Part shown: positions 23,236 through 31,478 of the stretch, one piece after another
How the letters are laid out: each line of letters opens with the position of its first letter
Numbering within the stretch: position 1 is the stretch's first letter
Assembly: GCF_051903925.1 (NCBI RefSeq)
Contig: NZ_CP173678.1
Span: forward strand, 1,426,001-1,490,000
Reading direction: 5' to 3'
Length of the DNA: 64,000 nt
Origin: G051903925 sp051903925
GTDB lineage: Bacteria; Pseudomonadota; Alphaproteobacteria; Zavarziniales; Zavarziniaceae
Made by a program: the position numbers and the translations under genes
The notes under the pieces: model-generated
What the model was told of the DNA's origin: nothing
What the model saw: the letters and a program-made list of their open reading frames with translations, nothing else
Databases searched by the model: none

Positions 23236-24246
23236 CTATGGCGCGATGGTGATGTCCTTCGCCACATAGACGACGGTCGTCGGCTGCTCGCCCGTGCGGC
23301 GCAGCAGATAGTATTCGGCCTTGTAGGTGCCGGGCTCCCACCCGGCCAGGGGCCGCTCCAGGCCCGCGAAGCGCAGCCAGCGCGCCTGGGGTCCCGCGGC
23401 AGGCTGGTCGCGCTCGTCCAGCAGGACTGTTCCATCGGGCCCGACCAGGCGGATGACCTGCTCATCCCCCTCGCGCAGACCGCGAATGGACGCAAAGAAG
23501 ATCAGCGCCGGCGCCGACTGGTCCAGATTCGTCGGCGACACCTCCCCCGCCTCGATCGCCTCCGCACTGGGGCGGGACGTGGCGAAGCCCGCCGCTGCCA
23601 GCTCGCTGCCACGATAGGCCAAGGGCTGCAGCAGGTCCGGCGCCCACAGCGACAGGACGGGGCTGCCGCACGCGGCACCCGTGTTCAAACCGACAAAGGG
23701 GTCGATCACCCGGCCCTGTTGGCGGACCAGGAAGCTGAGCCGCGGACGCGGCGCCAGGCCGGACCGGCCGACCCGCGCCAGGACCTCGCCCGCCACCACG
23801 CGCTGGCCTGGCCGCACCGCCACGCTGCCGCGCTCCAGGTGGCAGTACTGCGTCTCCCACCCGCCGCCATGGTCGATCACCACCGTATTGCCGCAGGCCC
23901 GGCCTTCGATCAGGGCCGTGCTGGTGCCGTCGATCATGCCTTCGCGCACCGACAGGATGGTGCCGGGTGCCGCCGCCAGCACCGCCAGCCCCTTGGCCAC
24001 CAGGGCGGGGTCCGTGCGGAACGTGGTCGCCGCCTGGCCATTCTCGGTCAGGGCACCACAGGTATAGTCGCGCGCCGACGGGCCGGGATCGACGTCGACA
24101 TAGGCATCGATGCCGCAATCCGGTCCGATCGGGCAGGCCAGGGGAAAGCGCAGCTGCACCGTGGCGTCGGCGGCATGGCCAGCCCCGGCCGGGTACAACG
24201 CTGCAGCCAGGAGGCCCAGCAGCGGAAGGCAGCGTCGGAGGTGCAA
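23236..24246 (-). CDS. M23/LytM-like secreted protein with degenerate active site
   Basis: A 336-residue exported protein (signal peptide about 1-25, ending GAGHA-AD). It aligns by eye with alphaproteobacterial M23 peptidases of the type with DPGPxxRDYxCG, CGNxVVIxHxGGWETQYCH and a C-terminal beta domain. The zinc site is eroded: the usual GHDGTD segment reads GQAATT (no His or Asp) and the usual PHxHxxV reads PRLSFLV (no His). Only the QYCHL His remains. Hydrolytic activity is therefore unlikely; a binding or scaffolding role, as in EnvC/NlpD-type LytM proteins, is possible. It ends near the convergent DUF1150 gene. Confidence 0.8.
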   Translation of the reverse strand: MHLRRCLPLLGLLAAALYPAGAGHAADATVQLRFPLACPIGPDCGIDAYVDVDPGPSARDYTCGALTENGQAATTFRTDPALVAKGLAVLAAAPGTILSVREGMIDGTSTALIEGRACGNTVVIDHGGGWETQYCHLERGSVAVRPGQRVVAGEVLARVGRSGLAPRPRLSFLVRQQGRVIDPFVGLNTGAACGSPVLSLWAPDLLQPLAYRGSELAAAGFATSRPSAEAIEAGEVSPTNLDQSAPALIFFASIRGLREGDEQVIRLVGPDGTVLLDERDQPAAGPQARWLRFAGLERPLAGWEPGTYKAEYYLLRRTGEQPTTVVYVAKDITIAP

Positions 24247-24259
24247 GGCCCGCCTGCGG

Positions 24260-24724
24260 TCAGACGTGTTCGTTCTGGCCCTGCTCGATCAGCAGGGCAT
24301 AGATCGCCTCGTCCTCCTCGGATGCGCGCAGCTTCTCGCACATCTCGCGGTCGCGCAGCAGGCGCGACACGCGGGCCAGCGCCTTCAGATGATCGGCGCC
24401 GGCATTCTCCGGCGCCAGGAGGAGAAAGATCAGGTCGACCGGCTGGTCGTCGATCGCCTCGAAGTCAATCGGGTTGTCCAGCCTGGCGAACAGGCCGTGC
24501 AGGCGGTCCAGGCCCGGCAGCTTGCCATGCGGGATGGCGATGCCCTGGCCGACACCGGTCGTGCCCAGGCGCTCGCGCTCGATCAGGATATCGAAGATCT
24601 GCCGCTCGGGATGCCCGGTCAGCCGGGCTGCGCGGGCCGAGAGATCCTGCAGCGCCTGTTTTTTGGAAGCGACCTTCAGGTGTGCGATCACACCCTGGGG
24701 CCTGACCAGCTGGGCAATGCTCAT
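24260..24724 (-). CDS. ptsN: Nitrogen-regulatory PTS protein EIIA(Ntr), PtsN
   Basis: A 154-residue phosphocarrier with the phospho-acceptor His66 in GIAIPHGKL. It belongs to the PTS-Ntr chain that links nitrogen status to potassium transport and other targets. Located directly downstream of hpf and rpoN on the same strand, its classical context. It is followed at a short distance by the M23-like gene. Confidence 0.95.
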   Translation of the reverse strand: MSIAQLVRPQGVIAHLKVASKKQALQDLSARAARLTGHPERQIFDILIERERLGTTGVGQGIAIPHGKLPGLDRLHGLFARLDNPIDFEAIDDQPVDLIFLLLAPENAGADHLKALARVSRLLRDREMCEKLRASEEDEAIYALLIEQGQNEHV

Positions 24725-24767
24725 GATCTGGCCATTCCGTCAGGCGCTGCAGGACATCGTCACGCGC

Positions 24768-25340
24768 TCAGGCCGCCGAGCCCGGCTCGATCCAGCCGAT
24801 ATTGCCGTCCGGCCTGCGATAGACGAGCGACAGGCCGCCATGCACGCTGTTCTTGAACAGCAGCGCCGGCATGTCGCCCAGGTCCATCCGCATCGCCGCG
24901 TCACGCACCGACAGGCTGGCAATCTCGGTCGTCGTCTCGGCGATGATGATGGGGGCGTCGCCCTCGGCGTGTTCCTCCTCCTCGGGCTCGGCCGCCAGGA
25001 CGTAGGAGCGCGCGGGCTCGCTGGGTGCGGGGGCCTTGCGCTCGCCGTGGTGACGCTTCAGCCGGCGCTTGTAGCGACGCAGCTGCTTTTCCAGACGGTC
25101 GGCGGCCTGATCAAAGCTGGCATAGACGTCCGCCGCCTCGCCATGGGCGATCGCCGTCATTCCGGCCCCGAAATGCACCTGGCAATCCGTGCGGAAGAGG
25201 TGAGCCTGGCGCGAGATCGTGACGTTGCCGTCAATCGGCTTCTCGAAATACTTCGCCACGCCATTGCCGAGGCGTTCGCGGACGTGGGTCCGCATCGCAT
25301 CGCCGACGTCGATATGCTTGCCGTTGATCTGGAGTTGCAT
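24768..25340 (-). CDS. hpf: Long-form ribosome hibernation promoting factor
   Basis: A 190-residue protein: an N-terminal S30AE domain (MQLQINGKHIDVGDAMRTHV) that blocks the 30S decoding region, a charged linker around residues 105-130, and a C-terminal dimerisation domain (DMPALLFKNSVHGGLSLVYR). The long form produces 100S ribosome dimers in stationary phase. ATG 25340 gives the normal family N-terminus; an upstream TTG at 25361 would add seven unlikely residues. It has its own sigma-70-like promoter in the rpoN-hpf gap. Confidence 0.95.
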   Translation of the reverse strand: MQLQINGKHIDVGDAMRTHVRERLGNGVAKYFEKPIDGNVTISRQAHLFRTDCQVHFGAGMTAIAHGEAADVYASFDQAADRLEKQLRRYKRRLKRHHGERKAPAPSEPARSYVLAAEPEEEEHAEGDAPIIIAETTTEIASLSVRDAAMRMDLGDMPALLFKNSVHGGLSLVYRRPDGNIGWIEPGSAA

Positions 25341-25408
25341 GGTTTTTGTCCAAGCCGCCAACGTTGAAGTCTGACCCTTCCGCCAGGGCGGTCCCGGAAG
25401 CGCCGGGA

Positions 25409-25437
25409 CCTTAGGCAGCGGGGACGGACCCTGTCAA
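25409..25437 (-). promoter_or_regulatory. Sigma-70-type promoter of hpf
   Basis: On the minus strand a perfect TTGACA -35 box (25432-25437) is followed after 17 bases by CTAAGG (25409-25414), about 70 bases before the hpf start. An 8-bp perfect hairpin (GGTCCCGG, five-base loop, CCGGGACC; 25390-25410) begins in the last two bases of the -10 box. It is either the rpoN terminator or a 5' leader stem. Confidence 0.6.
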
Positions 25438-25511
25438 TTCTGCGCCCCCTGGCGGTGGAACCACAACCGCCGTTCAGGCCGCCGGTTGCGTGCTCCCAGT
25501 GTTTACGTTGG

Positions 25512-26999
25512 TCATGCGCTCATCGCCTTCAACCGGCGACGCTCCACGGATGACGGAATCCTGAGCGATTCCCGATATTTCGCGACTGTCCGGCGGGCGA
25601 TCGTGACGCCTTCGTCCTTGAGCAGGGCCACGATCGCGTCGTCCGAAAGAATGGCGCCGGGCGGCTCGTCGTCGATCAGGTGCTTGATGCGGTCGCGCAC
25701 CGCCTCGGCCGAATGGGCCTCGCCCCCGTCGGCGGAGGCGATGGCCGCGGTGAAGAAGTACTTCAGGTCGAAGACGCCGCGCGGCGTCGCCATCGTCTTG
25801 TTGGCGGTCACGCGGCTGACGGTCGACTCGTGCAGGCTGGTTTCCTCCGCGATCGCCTTCAGGTTCAGCGGCCGCAGGTGGCGCACGCCCTGTTCCAGGA
25901 AGGGCTGCTGGCGGCGCACCAGCTCGGTCGCGACCTTCAGGATGGTGCGCGCCCGCTGGTCCAGCGCCTTGACCAGCCAGGTCGCCTGGCTGAGGCAGTC
26001 CGAGACATAGGCCTTGTCCGCGCGGGCGCGGCCGCCGGGGCCGACCTGCGCGCTGACGCGGGCCAGGTAGCGGCGGTCGATCAGGACACGCGGCAGCACC
26101 TCGGCATTGAGCTCGACCACCCAGGAACCATCCGCGGCGCGGCGGACCAGCACATCGGGCACGGCAGGCGGCGACAGGTCGTGCTCGAACGCCAGGCCCG
26201 GCTTGGGGTTCAGCCGGCGCAACTCGGCGATCATGTCGTGGATGTCCTCGGCATCGACGCCGCAGACCTCCCCCAGCCGCTTCACGTCCCGGCGCGCGAC
26301 CAGTTCCAGGTTGTCCAGCATGGCGGCCATGGCGGGGTCCAGCCGGTTGGCCGCGGCGCATTGCAGGCGCAGGCATTCCGCCAGGCTGCGCGCGCCGACC
26401 CCCGTCGGGTCGAAGCCATGCAGGACCCACAGCGCATCCTCGACCGCCTCCAGCTCGACGCCCAGGCGCTCGGCCACGTCCTCGAGCGATTCGTTCAGAT
26501 AGCCCGCATCGTCCACGCCTTCGATCAGGGCCGCGATGATGAAGCGCTCGTCGAGGCCGACCTTCGTCGCCTGCAGCTGCTCCAGCAGGTGTTCCTTCAG
26601 GCCGATGGCGGCGCTCAGCGTGCCCTCCAGCCCGTCGCCATCGTCGGGCAGGCTGCCCCGGCTGGCGCTGGCGGGGAGCGAGCCCATGTCGTTGCCCTCG
26701 GCAAAGACGTCGTCATAGGACGCGTCGAGCGGGCTGTCCGCCTCGCTTGCCATCGGCGCGTCTGGGGCAACCAGGGCATCGGCGCCCAGGGTCGCGACGT
26801 CCGCCTCCGGTGCGGCGCGGTCGCCCTCGGCCTCGCCATCCTCGCCGCGCTGCAGGAGCGGGTTCTCGGTCAGCTGCTGTTCGACATAGGCGGAGAGGTC
26901 GAGATTGGAGAGCTGCAGCAGCTTGATCGCCTGCTGCAACTGGGGCGTCATCACCAGCGACTGGCTCTGACGCATCTCCAAACGTGGCGACAACGCCAT
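25512..26999 (-). CDS. rpoN: RNA polymerase sigma-54 factor RpoN
   Basis: A 495-residue alternative sigma factor. Region I is Gln-rich (RQSQSLVMTPQLQQAIKLLQ), followed by an acidic region II, the core-binding domain, a helix-turn-helix (ETSLHESTVSRV) and the RpoN box ARRTVAKYRE near the C-terminus for -24 recognition. It directs activator-dependent transcription, mainly in nitrogen metabolism. Eight bases separate it from lptB upstream, the usual alphaproteobacterial arrangement. Confidence 0.96.
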   Translation of the reverse strand: MALSPRLEMRQSQSLVMTPQLQQAIKLLQLSNLDLSAYVEQQLTENPLLQRGEDGEAEGDRAAPEADVATLGADALVAPDAPMASEADSPLDASYDDVFAEGNDMGSLPASASRGSLPDDGDGLEGTLSAAIGLKEHLLEQLQATKVGLDERFIIAALIEGVDDAGYLNESLEDVAERLGVELEAVEDALWVLHGFDPTGVGARSLAECLRLQCAAANRLDPAMAAMLDNLELVARRDVKRLGEVCGVDAEDIHDMIAELRRLNPKPGLAFEHDLSPPAVPDVLVRRAADGSWVVELNAEVLPRVLIDRRYLARVSAQVGPGGRARADKAYVSDCLSQATWLVKALDQRARTILKVATELVRRQQPFLEQGVRHLRPLNLKAIAEETSLHESTVSRVTANKTMATPRGVFDLKYFFTAAIASADGGEAHSAEAVRDRIKHLIDDEPPGAILSDDAIVALLKDEGVTIARRTVAKYRESLRIPSSVERRRLKAMSA

Positions 27000-27007
27000 G
27001 ATACCGC

Positions 27008-27961
27008 CTACAGGCTGAAGCGATCGCCCAGATAGACCCGCCGGACGCCCTCGTGCGCGACGATGTCGGACGGGTGCCCTTCCATCAGCACGCGCCCTTC
27101 ATGGATGATATAGGCGCGGTCGATCAGGTCGAGCGTATCACGGACATTGTGATCGGTGATCAGCACACCGATGCCCCGGTTCTTCAGGTGCGTGACCAGG
27201 GTGCGGATCTCGTTGATCGCGATGGGGTCGATGCCGGCCAGCGGCTCGTCCAGCAGCATGAAGCTGGGCTGCGTCGCCAGGGCGCGCGCGATCTCGACCC
27301 GGCGCCGCTCGCCGCCCGACAGGGCGATGGCGGGCGTCCGGCGCAGGTGGGTGATCGAGAATTCGGCCAGCAGGTCGTCCAGCATCGCCTCGCGCTTGTC
27401 GCGGATCGGCTCGACCACTTCCAGGATGGCGCGGATGTTGTTCTCGACCGACAGGCCGCGAAAGATCGAGGCTTCCTGCGGCAGGTAGCCGATACCCAGG
27501 CGCGCGCGGCGATACATCGGCAGGTCGGTCAGGTCGCGGCCGTCGAGCGCGATCGTGCCATAGTCGGGCTGCATCAGCCCGGTGATCAGGTAGAAGCAGG
27601 TCGTCTTGCCGGCGCCGTTGGGGCCCAGCAGGCCCACCACCTCGCCCCGCTGTACCGTCATGGAGACGCCACGCACCACGGGACGCTTGCGGAAGTTCTT
27701 GCCGATCGCCTTGACCTCAAGGCCCGGATTGTCGGCGATCAGGCGCGGGCCGGTGTGTGGCGCGTCCGCGGCCGCACCGGTCGCAGCAGGTCCCGCCGCG
27801 ACGGGTCCCGCCGTGACGGGCAGGGAGGTGCCAGCGGCGCCTTCGGCCCCGTCCGCCCGTCCCTCGTCCCGTGTCGGCTTGCGCTCGCGCATCCTCTCCA
27901 GCATCCAACGCACGTGATTAACCAGACCCTTCAATCGCGCCTCATCCGCCCGGCCCCGCAT
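27008..27961 (-). CDS. lptB: LPS export ABC transporter ATP-binding protein LptB, N-terminally extended
   Basis: The ATPase that powers lipopolysaccharide extraction with LptFG. It shows Walker A GPNGAGKTT, the signature LSGGERRRVEIARAL, Walker B FMLLDEPLAGID and a switch His in ITDHNVRDTL. The LptB core (about 240 residues) starts at LEVKAIGKNF, preceded by about 75 residues with an Ala/Gly/Pro/Thr-rich stretch. An ATG at 27961 was chosen; GTG 27988 and ATG 27907 are alternatives, and none has a strong ribosome-binding site. Follows lptA in the operon. Confidence 0.92.
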   Translation of the reverse strand: MRGRADEARLKGLVNHVRWMLERMRERKPTRDEGRADGAEGAAGTSLPVTAGPVAAGPAATGAAADAPHTGPRLIADNPGLEVKAIGKNFRKRPVVRGVSMTVQRGEVVGLLGPNGAGKTTCFYLITGLMQPDYGTIALDGRDLTDLPMYRRARLGIGYLPQEASIFRGLSVENNIRAILEVVEPIRDKREAMLDDLLAEFSITHLRRTPAIALSGGERRRVEIARALATQPSFMLLDEPLAGIDPIAINEIRTLVTHLKNRGIGVLITDHNVRDTLDLIDRAYIIHEGRVLMEGHPSDIVAHEGVRRVYLGDRFSL

Positions 27962-28010
27962 GACATGGGGGCGTCGCCACCGCCCCACCCGGTCGGGCAG
28001 GGCGGGTGCC

Positions 28011-28769
28011 TCATTCCGGCGTCGCCGGACGCGGCTGCCCCGGCGGCGGCACCAGGCGCGTCGGCGCCACGCCGCTGCCCTGGCGCGGGGTGCCGGGCTG
28101 GCTGCCCTGCTGCCCCTGGCCCGGGGATTGGCCCGGCACGAACAGGCCCTGGACGCGGCCGCTGCCGCCGGCGGTCAGGGTGGTGCGGTCGGTGGCCAGG
28201 TCGACCACCAGCTTGCTGCCGCGCAGCACGTTCTCGCCCTGGGTCAGGACGACCTTTCCAGTCAGCGTGATCTGCTTCCGCCGCAGGTCATAGAGCGCGT
28301 CGTCACCCTCCGCCGTCTGGGTCGGGGTCGAGACAAAGACGCCGCCTGCCGCCTCGATACGCGAGATGCGGCCGCCGCCGGCACCGGCCGCGGCGGCCGG
28401 TGCGCCCAGCGTGCCGGCCGGCACGCCGCCATTGTCTGTCGCGGGCGGTGGCGGGGCAGTAGGTGCATCCGCCTCCGTCGTGCCGGCGCCATCATAGTGC
28501 ACGCGCACTTCCGACGCCTTCAGGCGGGTTTCGCCCTGGACCGCAAGGACGTTGCCGCGAAAGGTGGCGACCTTGGCCTTCTGGTCGACGTCGAGCGAGT
28601 CGGCGTTGATGGAGATGGGCTGGTCCTGGTCGGCCGCCAGGCCCAGCGCCTGTGCCGTGGCCGGCGCGGGAGCCAGGAGTGCCGCGAACGCGGGAGCCAG
28701 CGAGACGCCCAGCGAGACGGCCATGGCGCCCAGCACGGCCCGCCCCGGCATCCTGTGCGACAGGCTCAT
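28011..28769 (-). CDS. lptA: LPS transport periplasmic protein LptA
   Basis: A 252-residue exported OstA-fold protein that forms the periplasmic bridge for lipopolysaccharide. A signal peptide (about 1-39, ending ATAQA) is followed by beta strands typical of LptA (INADSLDVDQKAKVATFRG, KITLTGKV-like repeats). A Pro/Ala/Gly-rich insert at about 98-130 and a Pro/Gln-rich tail after 215 are unlike the short enterobacterial protein but usual in alphaproteobacteria. Start overlaps the lptC stop by four bases. Confidence 0.9.
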   Translation of the reverse strand: MSLSHRMPGRAVLGAMAVSLGVSLAPAFAALLAPAPATAQALGLAADQDQPISINADSLDVDQKAKVATFRGNVLAVQGETRLKASEVRVHYDGAGTTEADAPTAPPPPATDNGGVPAGTLGAPAAAAGAGGGRISRIEAAGGVFVSTPTQTAEGDDALYDLRRKQITLTGKVVLTQGENVLRGSKLVVDLATDRTTLTAGGSGRVQGLFVPGQSPGQGQQGSQPGTPRQGSGVAPTRLVPPPGQPRPATPE

Positions 28770-29434
28770 TGGATTTCCCCGTTGTCGATCACGACGGACA
28801 CGTTGCCTTGGAAATGCAGGATCTGGCCCTTTTCGCGCATGGCCATGCTGTCGGCCCGGATGGTTCCGGCCGGCCCCTTGGCCGAAATCGGTTCCTGGCT
28901 GGTGGCGCTGCCGGTCGCCAGGTCCAGCAGCAGGCGGTCGCCCTGGTAGGAATAGCCGTCGCTGGTCGACAGCTTCACCTGCCCCTCCAGCATCAGGCTC
29001 TGCTCCTTGGGCTTGTAGAGGCCGCTGGCGGAGGACAGGCTGATCGCCGTGCCGCTCTCCGTCTTGAAGTCGCCGGCCGGCGTGTCCAGCGTGATCTCGT
29101 CCGGGTCGGCCTTGTCCGGCATGGCCCGCGTCGCCGTCACGCTGTAGGGCTGGCCAACCTTGTCGATGCCGACATAGCGGGGATGCTGCATCGCCAGCCC
29201 CTCCTCGCTGGTCGACAATTCGCCGGCGATCATGGGGACGGACCCGCCGCCATCGGTCAGGCCGGGCCAGATCACCAGCATCGCCACCAGGCCCAGCGCC
29301 AGTAGCGGCAGGACCAGCTTCATCAGCCCGACAAAGCGGCTGTAGCGCTCGACCCGGTCGCTGCGGCGCGGCCGGTTCTCGGCCATGTCGACCGCCAGGG
29401 GCGCGATCCGCATGCTGTCGGCGCGCTCGCTCAT
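28766..29434 (-). CDS. lptC: LPS export protein LptC
   Basis: A 222-residue inner-membrane protein with one N-terminal transmembrane helix (about 37-60, LMKLVLPLLALGLVAMLVIW) and a periplasmic LptC/OstA-like domain. It connects the LptBFG pump to LptA. ATG at 29434 overlaps the kdsD stop (TGATG). The stop overlaps lptA (ATGA). The gene order kdsD-lptC-lptA-lptB groups Kdo precursor synthesis with LPS export. Confidence 0.92.
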   Translation of the reverse strand: MSERADSMRIAPLAVDMAENRPRRSDRVERYSRFVGLMKLVLPLLALGLVAMLVIWPGLTDGGGSVPMIAGELSTSEEGLAMQHPRYVGIDKVGQPYSVTATRAMPDKADPDEITLDTPAGDFKTESGTAISLSSASGLYKPKEQSLMLEGQVKLSTSDGYSYQGDRLLLDLATGSATSQEPISAKGPAGTIRADSMAMREKGQILHFQGNVSVVIDNGEIQ

Positions 29435-30444
29435 CAGGCGATGCCGGCGCGCAGGCAGTCGTGGATGTGGAGCAGGCCCACGGGGCGCCGGCCCTCGACC
29501 ACGAACAGGCAGGTGATCTTGGCCTCGTTCATGATGCGCAGGGCTGCACTGGCGAACAGGCCGGGCTCGATCGTGCGGGGGCTGGGGGTCATGATCTGGC
29601 GAGCGGGCTGCGCCAGCATCGCCGCCGACATGTGGCGCCGCAGGTCGCCATCGGTGATCACGCCGACCAGGTCGCCGCGCTGGTCGACCACGCCGGCGCA
29701 CCCGAAGCTGCGGGCCGAAATCTCGATCAGGACATCGGCCATCGGCGTGCCCGTCTGGACCAGGGGCAGCGCCTCGGGCGGGTGCATCAGGTCGCGCGCC
29801 CGGCGCAGGGCGCCGCCCAGGCGGCCGCCCGGGTGCAGTTCCTGGAAGCGGTCGGGGGAAAAGCCCGCCCGGGCCATCAGCACGACCGCCAGGGCATCGC
29901 CAAGCGCCATCATCATCGTCGTGGATGTGGTGGGCGCCATGCCGATTGCACAGGCCTCCTTCACCGGCGGCAGCAGCAGCAGCGCGTCGGCCGCGTCGGC
30001 CAGCGTGCTGGGCTGCCGCGCCGTGATCGCGACCAGGGGGATGTCGAAACGCTTGGCATGGGCGATCAGGTCGGACAGTTCCGCCGTCTCGCCCGAATTG
30101 GACAGCAGGAGCAGCGAATCACCCCGAACCACCATGCCCAGGTCGCCGTGGCTGGCCTCGCCCGGATGGACGAACTGGGCTGGGCAGCCGGTGGAGGCCA
30201 GGGTGCCCGCGATCTTGCGCGCGACATGGCCGCTCTTGCCCATGCCGCTGACGACGACCCGGCCCCGCGTCGCGGCCAGCAGGTCGACGGCGCGCAGGAA
30301 CGCCGCGCCCAGCGACTGGGCCAGGGCCTGCAGCCCCTGCACCTCGATCGCCAGGACCGTGCGGGCAATGCCCAGTGCCTCCGCCGCTTCGGGCGCAGGG
30401 ACCGGCGAGGACAGCGATTCGATCCCGCTCATGGACATGACCAA
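29434..30444 (-). CDS. kdsD: Arabinose-5-phosphate isomerase KdsD/KpsF
   Basis: A 336-residue enzyme that isomerises ribulose-5-phosphate to arabinose-5-phosphate, the first step of Kdo synthesis. An N-terminal SIS sugar-isomerase domain (VVVSGMGKSGHVARKIAGT, then LLLSNSGETAE) is followed by two CBS domains (about 210-330). The start lies among three close ATG codons; 30444 gives normal length. First gene of the envelope cluster. Confidence 0.94.
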   Translation of the reverse strand: MVMSMSGIESLSSPVPAPEAAEALGIARTVLAIEVQGLQALAQSLGAAFLRAVDLLAATRGRVVVSGMGKSGHVARKIAGTLASTGCPAQFVHPGEASHGDLGMVVRGDSLLLLSNSGETAELSDLIAHAKRFDIPLVAITARQPSTLADAADALLLLPPVKEACAIGMAPTTSTTMMMALGDALAVVLMARAGFSPDRFQELHPGGRLGGALRRARDLMHPPEALPLVQTGTPMADVLIEISARSFGCAGVVDQRGDLVGVITDGDLRRHMSAAMLAQPARQIMTPSPRTIEPGLFASAALRIMNEAKITCLFVVEGRRPVGLLHIHDCLRAGIA

Positions 30445-30483
30445 ACCTTACAGAACCGCCCGCCCTGCGCACAGGGCGCGGCC

Positions 30484-30500
30484 GGCATGGTCGCCATGCC
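30484..30500 (-). terminator. Hairpin downstream of the ribonuclease D gene
   Basis: A perfect 7-bp stem GGCATGG and CCATGCC around a TCG loop, in the 107-base gap between the ribonuclease D stop and kdsD. There is no T-run, so intrinsic termination is uncertain. Confidence 0.35.
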
Positions 30501-30551
30501 GCAGGGCGGCTTGCGCCGCGCGGCCCGCGATATCCAGGATCGCCGGCCCCC

Positions 30552-31160
30552 TCAGTGGGAGAAGATGTCCGGCTCTTCCCAGCCGCCCAGGTCGAGCAGG
30601 GCGCGCGTGGGCAGGAAGTCGAAGCAGGCCTGGGCCAGTTCCGCCCGGCCCTCGCGCTGCAGCACCTGGTCCAGCCGACGCTTCAGCTGGTGCAGATAAA
30701 GGACGTCCGATGCGGCATAGGCCAGCTGCGCCTCGCTCAGCTCGTCCGAGCCCCAGTCGGACGACTGCATCTGCTTCGACAGGTCGACGCTGGCCAGTTC
30801 CTTGACCAGTTCCTTGAGACCATGGCGGTCGGTGAAGGTCCGGACCAGCTTGGAAGCGATCTTGGTGCAGTAGACCGGACTTACGGTCACGCCCAGGTAC
30901 TTGTGGACCACGGCCACGTCGAAGCGGGCGAAGTGAAAGATCTTCAGCACGCGGGGATTGGACAGCAGCGCTGCCAGGTTGGGGGCAGCGATCGCCTGGC
31001 CCAGCTTGACCACATGGGCATTGCCGTCGCCGCTGGACAACTGGACCAGGCACAGCCGGTCGCGGTGCGGGTTCAGGCCCATCGTCTCGGTGTCGACCGC
31101 GACTTCGCTGCCCAGGTCGAGATCGTCCGGCAGGTCGCCGATGTGCAGGGTCACGGTCAT
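30552..31160 (-). CDS. Ribonuclease D, short form (3'-5' exonuclease)
   Basis: A 202-residue DEDDy exonuclease. Exo I is VDTETMGL, Exo II HFARFD, and Exo III contains YAASDVLYL with Tyr and Asp. It lacks the C-terminal HRDC domain of full-length RNase D, as is usual for the short alphaproteobacterial form. In this family it trims RNA 3' ends. Located just upstream of the kdsD-lpt cluster and downstream of a tRNA gene on the same strand. Confidence 0.9.
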   Translation of the reverse strand: MTVTLHIGDLPDDLDLGSEVAVDTETMGLNPHRDRLCLVQLSSGDGNAHVVKLGQAIAAPNLAALLSNPRVLKIFHFARFDVAVVHKYLGVTVSPVYCTKIASKLVRTFTDRHGLKELVKELASVDLSKQMQSSDWGSDELSEAQLAYAASDVLYLHQLKRRLDQVLQREGRAELAQACFDFLPTRALLDLGGWEEPDIFSH

Positions 31161-31284
31161 GCGCTGTCCTCATCCGTCACCCGCCGCCCCGCCGGGACCC
31201 GGTGATCACGAAATCCGAAGGATGTTCTGACTGAACGGGTCCCGCACTATGCGGGGCGGCGCGCGTGACATGCGCGGCTCGCCT

Positions 31285-31369
31285 TGGTGCCCAGGAGAGG
31301 ACTCGAACCTCCACGACCGAAATCACCAGTACCTGAAACTGGCGCGTCTACCAATTCCGCCACCTGGGC
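31285..31369 (-). tRNA. tRNA-Leu (anticodon CAG)
   Basis: The minus strand folds as a leucine tRNA. The 7-bp acceptor stem is GCCCAGG with CCTGGGC, and the anticodon arm CCAGT-TTCAGGT-ACTGG gives anticodon CAG. A long variable arm and a T-arm with GGTTCGAGTCC are present. The discriminator is A and the 3' CCA is encoded. Length 85 including CCA, normal for this class II tRNA. The 5' end of a longer plus-strand open frame over this region is not coding. Confidence 0.96.
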
Positions 31370-31478
31370 AGGCGAGGCCTGCGGAAATATGCTGAGCCGC
31401 GATGCTTGTCAACGGCCCTCGATGCGGGCAGATGATCGGCACGCACTTTTTTGCGGCGGGATCAGGGGCGCGACGGGC

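Noticed and set aside
31284..31478. Extended N-terminus of the NDUFA9-like gene reading through the tRNA
   Set aside because: The frame overlaps the tRNA-Leu gene and encodes a polar, low-similarity stretch; the ATG at 31479 fits the Rossmann start.
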